Below the pieces are notes generated by a model. The model was not told where the DNA came from and ran no database searches. It was given only the letters and a program-made list of their open reading frames with translations. The translations under genes and the position numbers were made by a program. Positions 25,630-34,181 of a DNA stretch of 64,000 nucleotides are shown one piece after another. Every line of letters starts with the position of its first letter. The stretch's first letter is position 1. Source of the stretch: Rhizobium sp. CIAT894 (GTDB lineage: Bacteria > Pseudomonadota > Alphaproteobacteria > Rhizobiales > Rhizobiaceae); assembly GCF_000172795.2 (NCBI RefSeq), contig NZ_CP020948.1, forward strand, positions 124,001 to 188,000, given 5' to 3'.

Positions 25630-26493
25630 ATGACGAGATTGCTGGATGCGCAGGGCCTGGAGATTTCGCATGAGGGGCATCGCACCCGCCTGAAATGGCA
25701 CCGGCTGCGCAAACGATTTGCCGATCCGCTGTTTTCTGCCGAGGTGATGGCGGAGGGTTTTGCAGCGGGCGCCTCGATGGAACTCGATCTGCGTGTGCGC
25801 GCCGATGGCGGTTTCGTCGTGCTGCATGATGAAGAGCTCGATGGCGAAACAACCGGGCACGGACCGATCGCCGAAAAGAGCATCGGCGATCTCCGCGATA
25901 TCAGGATGCAGGAGGGCGACCGGCCGCTGATCCTCAGCGAGAACCTCGCCGCCATGCTGCAATCGGCCCACCCGGCCGCGCTGCTGCAATTCGACATCAA
26001 GGACGATTACGAGGCGATCGGCGCCAAGGGTATCGAGCATCTCGCCGCGCATTTCCGAGATATCTCCGCCTCGGTGATCGTCAGCAGCGGCAGTCTCGAC
26101 CTCATCGTCGCGGTCAAGGAGAAGCTTCCCCATCTACTGCGCGGCATCGATTCCACGGACAAGCTCTATGATCTCAGGCAGACCGGTGGCTGGAAGGCTG
26201 TCGAGATGGAACTGCGCGCCGACCTGCGCGGCCCGACCGAACCGGATACGATCTATCTTCACTGGCCGCTGATCCTTGATGCCGCCAATGGCGGTTTCGA
26301 CATGATCGCGCTCTGCCGGGACGAAGGCAAACGCGTCGATGCCTGGACTTTTACGCTCAAGAATCCTGAAGTCGGTTTCAGCGAAGAGGAATGGCGGAAT
26401 TTCCGGGCGCTGATGGCTTTGAAGCCGGATCAGGTCACCACCGACGAGGCGCCGGCGACCGAGCGCGCCTGGGAACGCCGCATGGCGGGCTGA
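25630..26493 (+). CDS. glycerophosphodiester phosphodiesterase family protein (atypical)
   Basis: 287-aa GDPD-fold protein. The metal/catalytic part FAAGASMELDLRVRADGGFVVLHDEELD matches the family (ExD ... HD), but the usual N-terminal HRG...ENT block is degenerate: the histidine is in LKWHRLRKRF and no ENT follows. Chosen start is ATG 25630; a TTG at 25621 is in frame. No operon partner; the gap from the aminotransferase is 69 nt. It may hydrolyse a glycerophosphodiester, or have diverged in function. Confidence 0.7.
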   Translation: MTRLLDAQGLEISHEGHRTRLKWHRLRKRFADPLFSAEVMAEGFAAGASMELDLRVRADGGFVVLHDEELDGETTGHGPIAEKSIGDLRDIRMQEGDRPLILSENLAAMLQSAHPAALLQFDIKDDYEAIGAKGIEHLAAHFRDISASVIVSSGSLDLIVAVKEKLPHLLRGIDSTDKLYDLRQTGGWKAVEMELRADLRGPTEPDTIYLHWPLILDAANGGFDMIALCRDEGKRVDAWTFTLKNPEVGFSEEEWRNFRALMALKPDQVTTDEAPATERAWERRMAG

Positions 26494-26507
26494 CTGGCGG
26501 GGTGTTG

Positions 26508-26539
26508 GAGCATCGTGCCGAAAGGTGCGAGCGGGTTTC
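26508..26539 (+). repeat. partial RIME-like palindromic repeat
   Basis: GAGCATCGTGCCGAAAGGTG followed by CGAGCGGGTTTC matches the GAGCATGATGCCGAAAAGTG... arm of the longer repeats at 47.6 and 54.0 kb at 27 of 32 positions. Only one half is present, in the gap before the diguanylate cyclase gene. Confidence 0.6.
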
Positions 26540-26650
26540 AATCGCTTATTTCTTCGATTGAGACAGGGCTTGTTCGCATGTTTTGGCAGTTTGCATCATT
26601 TTAAACTTCTGATGCTATCGATCTCCGCCAGACAAACGTTGGTGTTCGAT

Positions 26651-28291
26651 ATGCAAGTCGTTGATGCTGTAGCAGTTGCTCAACAAGTAAATTTCGGCTT
26701 ACAGGAAGCGTGGCATCTGGGGTGCACAGGCCGTTCGGTCGAGGCACTGACGCTCGCTGACGAAATTCTGGTCGATGCCAAGGCGCGTGGCGACGATTGG
26801 CTTGCTGCCCAATGCGACACCGACATTGCCTGGTACTGTTTTCAGACCGGCAAGGCCGAACTCGGACTGGCGCATGTCCGGCGGGCGGTAGACTTCTGGA
26901 AATTGCACGGGGAGTCCAGGCAGGAGGCCTATGCCCGGGCCTATTTCGGATGGCTGCTCCTGGAATTGGGCTTGCCGGAGGAAGCCATCGAAGAAGCCAC
27001 CCGCGCGCTTGATCTGGCCGACAAGGCTGCAGACGCCAAGGCGCAAAGCCTGGCGACCAACGTCATTGGAATTATCTTCTGGTACAACAAGCAGCCTGAC
27101 CGGGCGATCCTGATGAGCGAGCGGTCCGTCGAACTTGCCAGATCGATCGGCGACAAAACCTATGAATGCTGGTGGCTCGTCAATCTCGGCGGCGCTCATT
27201 CGGAGAGCGGATATATTGCCCAAGCCCTCGGCAAACCGGAGGAAGGACGCCGGCTGCTGCTGCGCGCGCTTGAGCTGACCGACCAGGCGCTCGACATCGC
27301 AATCGAGACCGGCGACAGCTGGGCAGCCCGCATTTGTCTCGGCAACAACGCCGATTACTACAGCCATATCGGTGAGCACGAAAAGGCGCTCCAGTGCATG
27401 GAGCGCTATCAGCTGTTTCAAGAAAACAGCTATGTCAGGGACAGGCAGCAATATCTCTACACCCTGGGTCAGATCTACATCAATTATGGAAAATTCGCGG
27501 ACGCCCGCTCGCTGCTGCTCGAGGCGATGGAGTTGATCGGCGAGGGCGGCAGTTTCGATTCCTATATCCAGATCTACTTTTATCTGTCGCAGGCGCATGA
27601 AGGGCTGGGGCAGTTCGATCTGGCGCTGGAGGCCCACAAAAAATACCACCAAGCCTACCTGCAGAACAGTGCCGAAAGAACCCAGCAGCGCACACGGCTG
27701 GCCGAAATCTACTATGAAACCAAGCGGCTGAAGGAAGTTGCCGAAACGGAAACGAAGCGTGCGGATACGCTGGAAGCCTCCTATCAGAAGCTGCAGGAAG
27801 AAACCGATATCCTTGCCAGTGCCGTCTATCTGGACGCGCTAACCGGGCTTTATAACCGCAAATATCTCGACAGCCGCTTTAAGGAGCTGACATCCGAGAA
27901 GCGCCCCTATTCCATCGCGATGCTGGATGTCGATCACTTCAAGTCGGTCAACGACAACTTCTCTCACATGATCGGCGACCAGGTTCTGAGTGCCATCGGA
28001 ACCATATTGCGCAGCCAGTTGCGAGTTACCGATCAGGCGATCCGCTTCGGCGGCGAGGAGTTCGTCGTGTTGCTGGCGGGCGCTCCGCGAGGGGCGGCCG
28101 ATGTCTGCGAGAGGCTGCGCTCGGCGGTTGAACAATGGGACTGGTCGGAGATCTGCAACGGGCTGCGTGTAACGATCAGCATCGGTGTCGCCAGCACCCT
28201 GTCTGCCAAGTCTCCGAACGAGATTTTGGCGATCGCCGATCAGAATCTCTACACGGCGAAAAAGACCGGCCGCAATCGCGTTGTGGCGTAA
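26651..28291 (+). CDS. diguanylate cyclase with N-terminal TPR repeats
   Basis: 546 aa. Residues ~20-370 are tetratricopeptide-like helical repeats (many A-x-x-Y/F-G and LGDYxxAL patterns such as LGQFDLALEAHKKY). A coiled-coil stretch (YYETKRLKEVAETETKRAD) links to a GGDEF domain that begins DALTGLYNRKYLD. The active site is GGEEF at 467-471, and a product-inhibition I-site RVTD is at 458-461, correctly five residues ahead, so it should make cyclic-di-GMP and be feedback inhibited. No signal peptide or membrane helix: a cytoplasmic enzyme with a protein-binding sensor part. ATG at 26651 is preferred; the frame is open upstream to 26525. Confidence 0.9.
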   Translation: MQVVDAVAVAQQVNFGLQEAWHLGCTGRSVEALTLADEILVDAKARGDDWLAAQCDTDIAWYCFQTGKAELGLAHVRRAVDFWKLHGESRQEAYARAYFGWLLLELGLPEEAIEEATRALDLADKAADAKAQSLATNVIGIIFWYNKQPDRAILMSERSVELARSIGDKTYECWWLVNLGGAHSESGYIAQALGKPEEGRRLLLRALELTDQALDIAIETGDSWAARICLGNNADYYSHIGEHEKALQCMERYQLFQENSYVRDRQQYLYTLGQIYINYGKFADARSLLLEAMELIGEGGSFDSYIQIYFYLSQAHEGLGQFDLALEAHKKYHQAYLQNSAERTQQRTRLAEIYYETKRLKEVAETETKRADTLEASYQKLQEETDILASAVYLDALTGLYNRKYLDSRFKELTSEKRPYSIAMLDVDHFKSVNDNFSHMIGDQVLSAIGTILRSQLRVTDQAIRFGGEEFVVLLAGAPRGAADVCERLRSAVEQWDWSEICNGLRVTISIGVASTLSAKSPNEILAIADQNLYTAKKTGRNRVVA

Positions 28292-28345
28292 CGGCGTTCC
28301 GCAGCTTCCCGACAAAGTTCGCAGTATTCTCTGAGACAGGAGTCT

Positions 28346-29155
28346 CTAGAGCCCCTCGATGTCGAGAATGAAGGCGAATTCGCTAGCAAGCCCGGGCGCG
28401 TGGGCAATGACGGGTCCGCCCTGCGCAAGCAGCCTGTCGACATCGGGCATTGCCACCATTGCGCCGGCCTCTTCGGCGATCAGCGCGCCGGCAAGCATGT
28501 CCCAGGCGTTGAGATGGCGCTCGTAATAGAGATCGGCAGCACCCTCGGCGACACGAAGGAGGTCGATAGCGGCCGCGCCCATGCGGCGGTAGTCCATGCC
28601 GCGCTCGTGGAGGCGCCGCAGGAGCGCCAGGTGGTCGTCGAAGCTCGTCTTGCGGGAATGGCCGAGAATGACGAGCGCATGGGCTGGATCGGCGGTCGCA
28701 GCCGCATGGACCGGAAGCCCGTCCTTGAAAGCCCCGCCGCCGCGAACGGCGTGAAAGACCTTGTCCGCGGTGGCATCGTAGACCACGCCGATCTCGACCG
28801 TGCCGCCGGCGACGAAGGCGATCGAGACGCCCCAGTGACGCAAGCCCCTGATATAATTGGTCGTGCCGTCGATCGGATCGACGACCCAGGTGCCGGCTCC
28901 GCCCGATCCTCCGCCGCCCTCCTCGCCCATGAAAGTGTCGTCGGGAAAGCGCGAGATGAGCGCATCGCGGATCGCCTGCTCGGCCTTTCTGTCGGCGATG
29001 GTGACGAAATCCTGCAATCCCTTGTTCTCGACGGCAAGCGTACCGGGATTGGAGTCGCGCCGAAACCGGGCCGCTTCCCGTCCGACTTCGAGGGCGACTG
29101 ACATCGCGACCTCTGATCGGGCGCGGATGGCGGCGGCATCAAATGCGGAACTCAT
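28346..29155 (-). CDS. inositol monophosphatase family protein
   Basis: 269-aa Mg2+-dependent phosphatase. All signatures are present: GEEGGG metal site, VDPIDGTTNYIRG, and NAWDMLAGALIAEEAG with the canonical WD. ATG overlaps the LacI stop by one base (TGATG), so it is the last cistron of the importer-phosphodiesterase-regulator operon. In that context it may remove phosphate from an inositol or sugar phosphate released by the phosphodiesterase at 30.1-30.9 kb. Confidence 0.9.
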   Translation of the reverse strand: MSSAFDAAAIRARSEVAMSVALEVGREAARFRRDSNPGTLAVENKGLQDFVTIADRKAEQAIRDALISRFPDDTFMGEEGGGGSGGAGTWVVDPIDGTTNYIRGLRHWGVSIAFVAGGTVEIGVVYDATADKVFHAVRGGGAFKDGLPVHAAATADPAHALVILGHSRKTSFDDHLALLRRLHERGMDYRRMGAAAIDLLRVAEGAADLYYERHLNAWDMLAGALIAEEAGAMVAMPDVDRLLAQGGPVIAHAPGLASEFAFILDIEGL

Positions 29156-30159
29156 CAGGCAGTCCTTCTTTTTATCAACGTCACCGGCGTGAATTCGACA
29201 CGCGCCGTCAAGTCCGGCTCTGCGATCCGGCTCATCAGCAGATCGACGGTCTGTTCGGCCTGGATATCGCAGGGCTGGCGGATGGTCGTGAGATCGTAGG
29301 CGGTCCAGCTCGCCTGGGGAATATCGTCATGACCGATGATGCGTATCGGCGGCGCATCGTCGCGGCTGCGGCCCTGCATGGCCCGGTCGACCACGCCGCA
29401 GGCCATATAGTCGTTGGCGCAGAACAGCCCATCGATGCCGGATGCGGCAAGGTCGGCTGCCGCGTCGTAGCCGCTCCGATAATCGTTGATCCTGACCGGC
29501 AGCATCTGCGCTTCGACCCCGAGCTGCCTGCAGCGTCCCAGGAACGCTTCGCTGCGCCGCCGCGCCGTATAGGATATGGCGGGGGCCGCCATGACGGCGA
29601 GCTTTCGCGCGCCGCTTTCGATCAGGTGGGTGGCGGCGAGATGGCCGGCCATGCGATCGTCGGAGATGATGCGATCGACGAAGGGGATATCGTCGCCCTT
29701 GTTGATCAGCACGATCGGCACGCCCTCGGCCGCACATTGTTCGCAAATCTCGGTCGGCGGCGCGTCTGAGGTGACGATGACACCTGAGACGGCGTAATGC
29801 AGCAGCTGGCCGATGACGGTCGAGGTATCCGCCTCCTGCGAGGTCGGCAGCAGGATGGGGCGGAAATTGCGGGCGATCAGCACTCTGGCCAGATTCTCGA
29901 TCTGCAGCGTCCGGAACGGATTGTCGAGACCGGCGGCGACGACGCCGACCAGATCGGAGCGTTTATTGGTGAGGCTTCGGGCAAGATAGTTCACCCGGTA
30001 GCCGAGTTTCTTGGCGGCCTCGAAGACCTTCTCGCGCGTCTTCGGCGAGACGCTGGCATCCGGCGTGAAGGCGCGCGACACGGCGGCGCGCGAGACACCG
30101 GCCACACGCGCCACGTCGAAGGAGGTTACCTTGCGCGGTCCCTTATCCTTGTCTGCCAA
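29155..30159 (-). CDS. LacI family transcriptional regulator
   Basis: 334 aa. HTH VTSFDVARVAGVSRAAVSRAF with hinge YRVNYLARSLTNKRSD, then the ligand-binding domain (DLVGVVAAGLDNPF, AVSGVIVTSDAPP, IRIIGHDDIPQASW). Embedded in the operon between the phosphodiesterase (17-nt overlap) and the phosphatase; probably autoregulated and responsive to the imported substrate. A candidate operator lies upstream of the first gene at 35663-35678. Confidence 0.92.
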   Translation of the reverse strand: MADKDKGPRKVTSFDVARVAGVSRAAVSRAFTPDASVSPKTREKVFEAAKKLGYRVNYLARSLTNKRSDLVGVVAAGLDNPFRTLQIENLARVLIARNFRPILLPTSQEADTSTVIGQLLHYAVSGVIVTSDAPPTEICEQCAAEGVPIVLINKGDDIPFVDRIISDDRMAGHLAATHLIESGARKLAVMAAPAISYTARRRSEAFLGRCRQLGVEAQMLPVRINDYRSGYDAAADLAASGIDGLFCANDYMACGVVDRAMQGRSRDDAPPIRIIGHDDIPQASWTAYDLTTIRQPCDIQAEQTVDLLMSRIAEPDLTARVEFTPVTLIKRRTA

Positions 30160-30922
30160 CTGCTTTTTCCCTCTCTACCGACGGTCGCATCAGATCGGGC
30201 AGATCCGTGCAGATGCCGAGAACCGGCAGTTTCATGATGTCATCGAGAACGACCGGCCGCTCCTCGTGCCAGAGCACGATCTCGCGGCCCGCCGCAAAAG
30301 CGCGACGCGTTAACGTGTCGGTTACCAGATCCTGCGGACGTTCGCCTGCTCTTTCCCAGCAGAGATGCAGGATATCGGCGCCGGCCTCGTCGCCCAGCGC
30401 ATGCGGATCGTGGCCGACGCGGATCAGCACCGAAAGCGGAAAATCGCAGCCTGCGTCCCTGAGTTCGCGCACCTGCGCCGTATCGAAAGAGCCGAGGCAG
30501 GCGAAACGCTGGTTCATCTCGGCAAGATCGCGCCAGCAGCGCAGGCCGGTGCCGGGGGCCTTGAGCTCGACATAGAGGCCGGTCCCGGTCTCGCGGCCGA
30601 GAGCGGCTACCTCCGAAAAACTTGGCACATCGACGCCGTCGAGGGCGGCAAGCTCGGCGGCCGTCATTTCGGAAATGCGCCGATCGATGCCGAAGACGCG
30701 TTCGAGATGGTCGTCATGCGAAACGACGACCACGCCGTCTTTGGTCAGTTGCGTGTCGAGCTCCCACATCTCAGCACCGAGTTCGGCAGCGCGCCGGAAG
30801 GCGGCGATCGTGTTCTCTCGTTCGTGGCCGCTGGCGCCGCGATGGCCGATGCAGAAGGGAAGCCGGCCTTTGGCCGCCGGCCAGCCGTAGCGGGTGAAAA
30901 ATGCCGAGAAATCGCGGGTCAT
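30143..30922 (-). CDS. glycerophosphodiester phosphodiesterase
   Basis: 259 aa with canonical GDPD motifs: GHRGASGHERENTIAAF, then EMWELDTQLTKDGVVVVSHD, YVELKAPG and, near the C-terminus, GICTDLPD. No signal peptide, so it acts in the cytoplasm on glycerophosphodiesters after uptake, giving glycerol-3-phosphate and an alcohol. Its ATG overlaps the stop of the ATPase gene and its end overlaps the LacI start: tight operon coupling. A Ugp-like role is consistent. Confidence 0.92.
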   Translation of the reverse strand: MTRDFSAFFTRYGWPAAKGRLPFCIGHRGASGHERENTIAAFRRAAELGAEMWELDTQLTKDGVVVVSHDDHLERVFGIDRRISEMTAAELAALDGVDVPSFSEVAALGRETGTGLYVELKAPGTGLRCWRDLAEMNQRFACLGSFDTAQVRELRDAGCDFPLSVLIRVGHDPHALGDEAGADILHLCWERAGERPQDLVTDTLTRRAFAAGREIVLWHEERPVVLDDIMKLPVLGICTDLPDLMRPSVEREKAVGRQG

Positions 30923-31977
30923 CAGAGCCTCCCGCCATTTTCATCGAAGACCAGCACGCCGCGGCTGTCGATCGCCCAGTGCACCTCGTCGCCGACGTGA
31001 ATGTCGTTGCGCACCGGCTGGATCGACCGCAGCAGCGGCCCGCCGGCAAGCGCCACGTCGTAGAGGTTCTCGCGGCCCTGCGTTTCGGCGAAGGTGACCT
31101 TGCCGGAGACGGGTGTGTCGCCCGCCGGAGTGAAATGCTCCGGCCGGACGCCGAGCATCAGCCTCGTGCCCTCGGCGGTGCCGATGGTACTGGGCAGCGG
31201 CACGCGGATTTCGCTTTGGGGGATGACAAAGGCGCCCTTGTCCATGATACCGCGCAGGAAGGTGATCGGCGGATTTCCGAGGAAGCCGGCGACGAAGGCG
31301 GTCTTCGGATCGTTGTACATTTCGGCCGGCGTGGCGATCTGGACGATCTCGCCTTCCTTCATGATGGCGATGCGGTCGCACATGCTCATCGCCTCGACCT
31401 GGTCATGGGTGACGAGAATGGCGGTGATGCCGGTCTCGCGCTGCAGGCGGCGGATTTCCGAGCGCATTTCGAGGCGCAGCTTGGCGTCGAGATTGGCGAG
31501 CGGTTCGTCGAGCAGCAGCACGTCGGGCTTGCGGATCAATGCGCGGGCGAGCGCCACTCGCTGCTGCTGGCCGCCGGAAAGCTGCGCGGGACGGCGTTCT
31601 ATGAGGTTGTCGATGTGAACAAGCCCGGAAATGCGCTCGACCTCCTTGCGGATTTCGGCGGGGTTGACGCCCTTCACTTTCAGGGGAAAGCCGATGTTCT
31701 CGGCGACCGTCATGTGCGGGTAGAGTGCATAGGATTGGAAGACGACGCCGACATTTCGGGCTTGGCTCGGCAGGTCCGTCACGTCGCGATCGCCGAAGAG
31801 GATGCGTCCGCCGGTCGGCCGGTGAATGCCGCAGACCGCAAAAAGCGTCGTCGATTTGCCGCAGCCGGAAGGGCCGAGCAGCGCCAGCATCTCGCCGTCG
31901 CCGACTTCGAGCTGCATGTTCTCGATGACCTTGGTGGAGCCGAAGCTCTTCGAGAAATTGTCGAGGAGGATGCGCAT
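30922..31977 (-). CDS. ABC transporter ATP-binding protein (UgpC/MalK type)
   Basis: 351 aa. Walker A GPSGCGKST at 35-43, Q-loop VFQSYALYPHM, signature LSGGQQQR, Walker B LLLDEPLANLDA, switch His VTHDQVEAM and a TOBE-like C-terminus (GVRPEHFTP). Start and stop each overlap the neighbouring genes by one base. Powers the permease pair encoded upstream. Confidence 0.92.
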   Translation of the reverse strand: MRILLDNFSKSFGSTKVIENMQLEVGDGEMLALLGPSGCGKSTTLFAVCGIHRPTGGRILFGDRDVTDLPSQARNVGVVFQSYALYPHMTVAENIGFPLKVKGVNPAEIRKEVERISGLVHIDNLIERRPAQLSGGQQQRVALARALIRKPDVLLLDEPLANLDAKLRLEMRSEIRRLQRETGITAILVTHDQVEAMSMCDRIAIMKEGEIVQIATPAEMYNDPKTAFVAGFLGNPPITFLRGIMDKGAFVIPQSEIRVPLPSTIGTAEGTRLMLGVRPEHFTPAGDTPVSGKVTFAETQGRENLYDVALAGGPLLRSIQPVRNDIHVGDEVHWAIDSRGVLVFDENGGRL

Positions 31978-32819
31978 CAGCCTTTGCTCCCGCCGCCGTA
32001 GATGTTCATGAGGTATTTGTTGAAGAGTGCGTAGGCGATCAGAACCGGAAGGAAGTAGAAGATGCCGACCGCCTTGAACATGTTGAAATCATAATTGTTG
32101 TCATCGACCAGGAAGCCGGCGAGATAAACCGACAGCACCTGTACCTGGTTGCCGGGCGCCAGCACCTGCGGCAGGATGAATTCGCCCCAGCCGGAGAGGA
32201 AGGAGAACAGGCCGAGCGCCATGATGCCGGGCTTGACCTGCGGCAGTACCAGGCTGCGCCAGACGCGGAAACGCGAGGCGCCGTCGACGACGCCGGCCAT
32301 TTCGATTTCCCAGGGCACGGTGTCGTAGAAGCCTTTCATCAGCCAGATGCCGAGCGGCAGGTCGATCGCCGCCTTCACCAGGATCACGCCGATCAGCGAA
32401 TTGTAGAGGCCGATCATCTGCAGCACGATGAAGATGGCGATGATCAGCGTCACCGACGGGAAGGCATGCAGCACCATGACGCCGGCAAGGAAGAAGCCGC
32501 GCGCCGGTACATTCAGTCGCGACAGCACGTAGCCCGCCATCGACGAGACGATGAGCACGACGCTGGTGGTGCAGGCTGCAAAGAGCAGCGTATTCACAGT
32601 CGCCTGCCAGATGTTGGCCTTGCCCGGCGTCGTCTGCCACAGGAAACGCCAGTGATCGAGCGTCAGGCCCGAAGGCAGCAAGGCGTCCGGCTGCTTTACC
32701 GTCACGGTGTCGAGGAAGAGATAGACATACATCAAGAGCAGCGGCAGGCTGACGATCGTCAGTGCCGATATAACGGGCCAGCTGCTGTAATTTGCCGAGG
32801 GCTGCGATCGTTCGGCCAT
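31977..32819 (-). CDS. ABC transporter permease (MalG/UgpE type)
   Basis: 280 aa, six helices, EAA-type loop reading EMAGVVDGASRFRVWRSLVLP. ATG at 32819 has GAGGA ten bases upstream; a TTG at 32825 overlaps the previous stop and is not chosen. The C-terminus (YLMNIYGGGSKG) lacks the usual RGLTAGAVKG. Partner of the large permease before it. Confidence 0.9.
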   Translation of the reverse strand: MAERSQPSANYSSWPVISALTIVSLPLLLMYVYLFLDTVTVKQPDALLPSGLTLDHWRFLWQTTPGKANIWQATVNTLLFAACTTSVVLIVSSMAGYVLSRLNVPARGFFLAGVMVLHAFPSVTLIIAIFIVLQMIGLYNSLIGVILVKAAIDLPLGIWLMKGFYDTVPWEIEMAGVVDGASRFRVWRSLVLPQVKPGIMALGLFSFLSGWGEFILPQVLAPGNQVQVLSVYLAGFLVDDNNYDFNMFKAVGIFYFLPVLIAYALFNKYLMNIYGGGSKG

Positions 32820-32821
32820 GG

Positions 32822-34123
32822 TCAATCCTCGATCAGGGGCTTGGCGACGAGCGTGCCGTAGTTGAAGACGCGCAGATAGAGCAGCGACAGCGTGACGCCG
32901 ATAACGACGAGCACCAGCGCCATGGCGGCGCCCAGCCCATATTCGAGGTTGCCGGCATAATTCCTGAGCGCGGTATGATAGGCGGCGAGTGCCCAGACCT
33001 CGGTCGAATTACCAGGTCCGCCGTTGGTGGCGAGCAGGATCTCGTTGAAGGAGGCGAGCAGCGACAGCGTCTGGTAGCAGGTGACGAAGAGGATCGGCCA
33101 GCGCATCTGCGGCAGGATAATGTAGCGGATCTGCTGCCAGCGCGAGGCGCCGTCGACCTCGCTCGCATAGAACTGGCTCTTGGGAATGGCCTTCATTGCC
33201 GAAGAGAAAACCAGCATGCCCATCGAGGCGCCGATGAAACCGTTGATCAGCACGACGAAGAACCAGGCATGATAGGCGGTGTCGAGCAGGTAGTTCTTCG
33301 GGGGATAGCCGAACTTGCCCATCAGGATGGAGATGAAGCCGCTATCCCAGGCGAGCCATTTCCACAGCAGGACATAGATGACCACGGGGGTGATGCGCGG
33401 CAGCAGCCAGATGCCGCGGAAGATCGAGGCCGGTCCCGGCGGCATGTAATGCGTCCAGATCGCCAGCAGCAGCGCATAGCCGACGTTGAAAAGCGTCAGT
33501 ACCAGGGCGACGTAGAGCACGGTATTCAAGAGCACGCGCGCCATGTCGGGCGAGGTGGCCAGGCGCGAGAAATTGTCGGTCGTCCAGGTCCAGCCGGTAT
33601 AGGTGGCCGTGGCGACGGTTTCCTTCTGTTCCGGCGTCAGCTTGAGGCCCAGCGTATCAAGAGCCGAAAACAGCTGCTCCTTGCTGTCGAAACGTGTGTT
33701 GACGACGGAGCGGTTGAACTGTTCGGAGATCTGTTTGACGTCGCGTGTCGAAGGTCTCTCGGAAAGATCCTTGATCATCCGCTCAGCGTCGCGGCGGGTC
33801 GCAAACACCTCGCCCGTATGTTTGGCGCGCAATTCGCCGGCAATCCCCGGCGCGAGCCCGAGGCCCTCCACGGCCTTGAGACCGGCTTCATCGATCGCGT
33901 AGCGCGGCTCGGAAATCTCGGCGGCGATGTCGGGCATCGCCGATTTCAGCGTGATCAGGGAATTGGGCGCAATCTGGTAGACACCGCCGGAGATGCCGGT
34001 CGCGGTCGTCATATTGGTCATTGAGAAAACCGCCGTCAGAACGACGGGCAGCAGGAAGAACAGGACGATCATGATCGCCGCGGGCGCGATCATCACCAGT
34101 CCGAGTGTTCTGGACGATTTCAT
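32822..34123 (-). CDS. ABC transporter permease (MalF type) with large periplasmic insert
   Basis: 433 aa, against about 290-310 for most CUT1 permeases. After helix 1 (VMIAPAAIMIVLFFLLPVVL) there is a soluble stretch of roughly residues 36-190, rich in charged residues and including GLAPGIAGELRAKHTGEVFA, before the remaining helices. The EAA loop is ASEVDGASRWQQIRYIILP. The insert must lie in the periplasm and may contact the binding protein, as the MalF P2 loop does, although P2 sits between helices 3 and 4. Confidence 0.88.
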   Translation of the reverse strand: MKSSRTLGLVMIAPAAIMIVLFFLLPVVLTAVFSMTNMTTATGISGGVYQIAPNSLITLKSAMPDIAAEISEPRYAIDEAGLKAVEGLGLAPGIAGELRAKHTGEVFATRRDAERMIKDLSERPSTRDVKQISEQFNRSVVNTRFDSKEQLFSALDTLGLKLTPEQKETVATATYTGWTWTTDNFSRLATSPDMARVLLNTVLYVALVLTLFNVGYALLLAIWTHYMPPGPASIFRGIWLLPRITPVVIYVLLWKWLAWDSGFISILMGKFGYPPKNYLLDTAYHAWFFVVLINGFIGASMGMLVFSSAMKAIPKSQFYASEVDGASRWQQIRYIILPQMRWPILFVTCYQTLSLLASFNEILLATNGGPGNSTEVWALAAYHTALRNYAGNLEYGLGAAMALVLVVIGVTLSLLYLRVFNYGTLVAKPLIED

Positions 34124-34144
34124 GGCAGCCTCCTCGCGGGACCG

Positions 34145-34173
34145 GCCGGGCGGCGGGGTTGCCGCCGCCCGGC
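34145..34173 (-). other. intercistronic stem-loop
   Basis: GCCGGGCGGC / GCCGCCCGGC, a perfect 10-bp stem with a 9-base loop, directly between the binding-protein stop and the large permease start. No T-run. Confidence 0.75.
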
Positions 34174-34181
34174 GGAATGCT

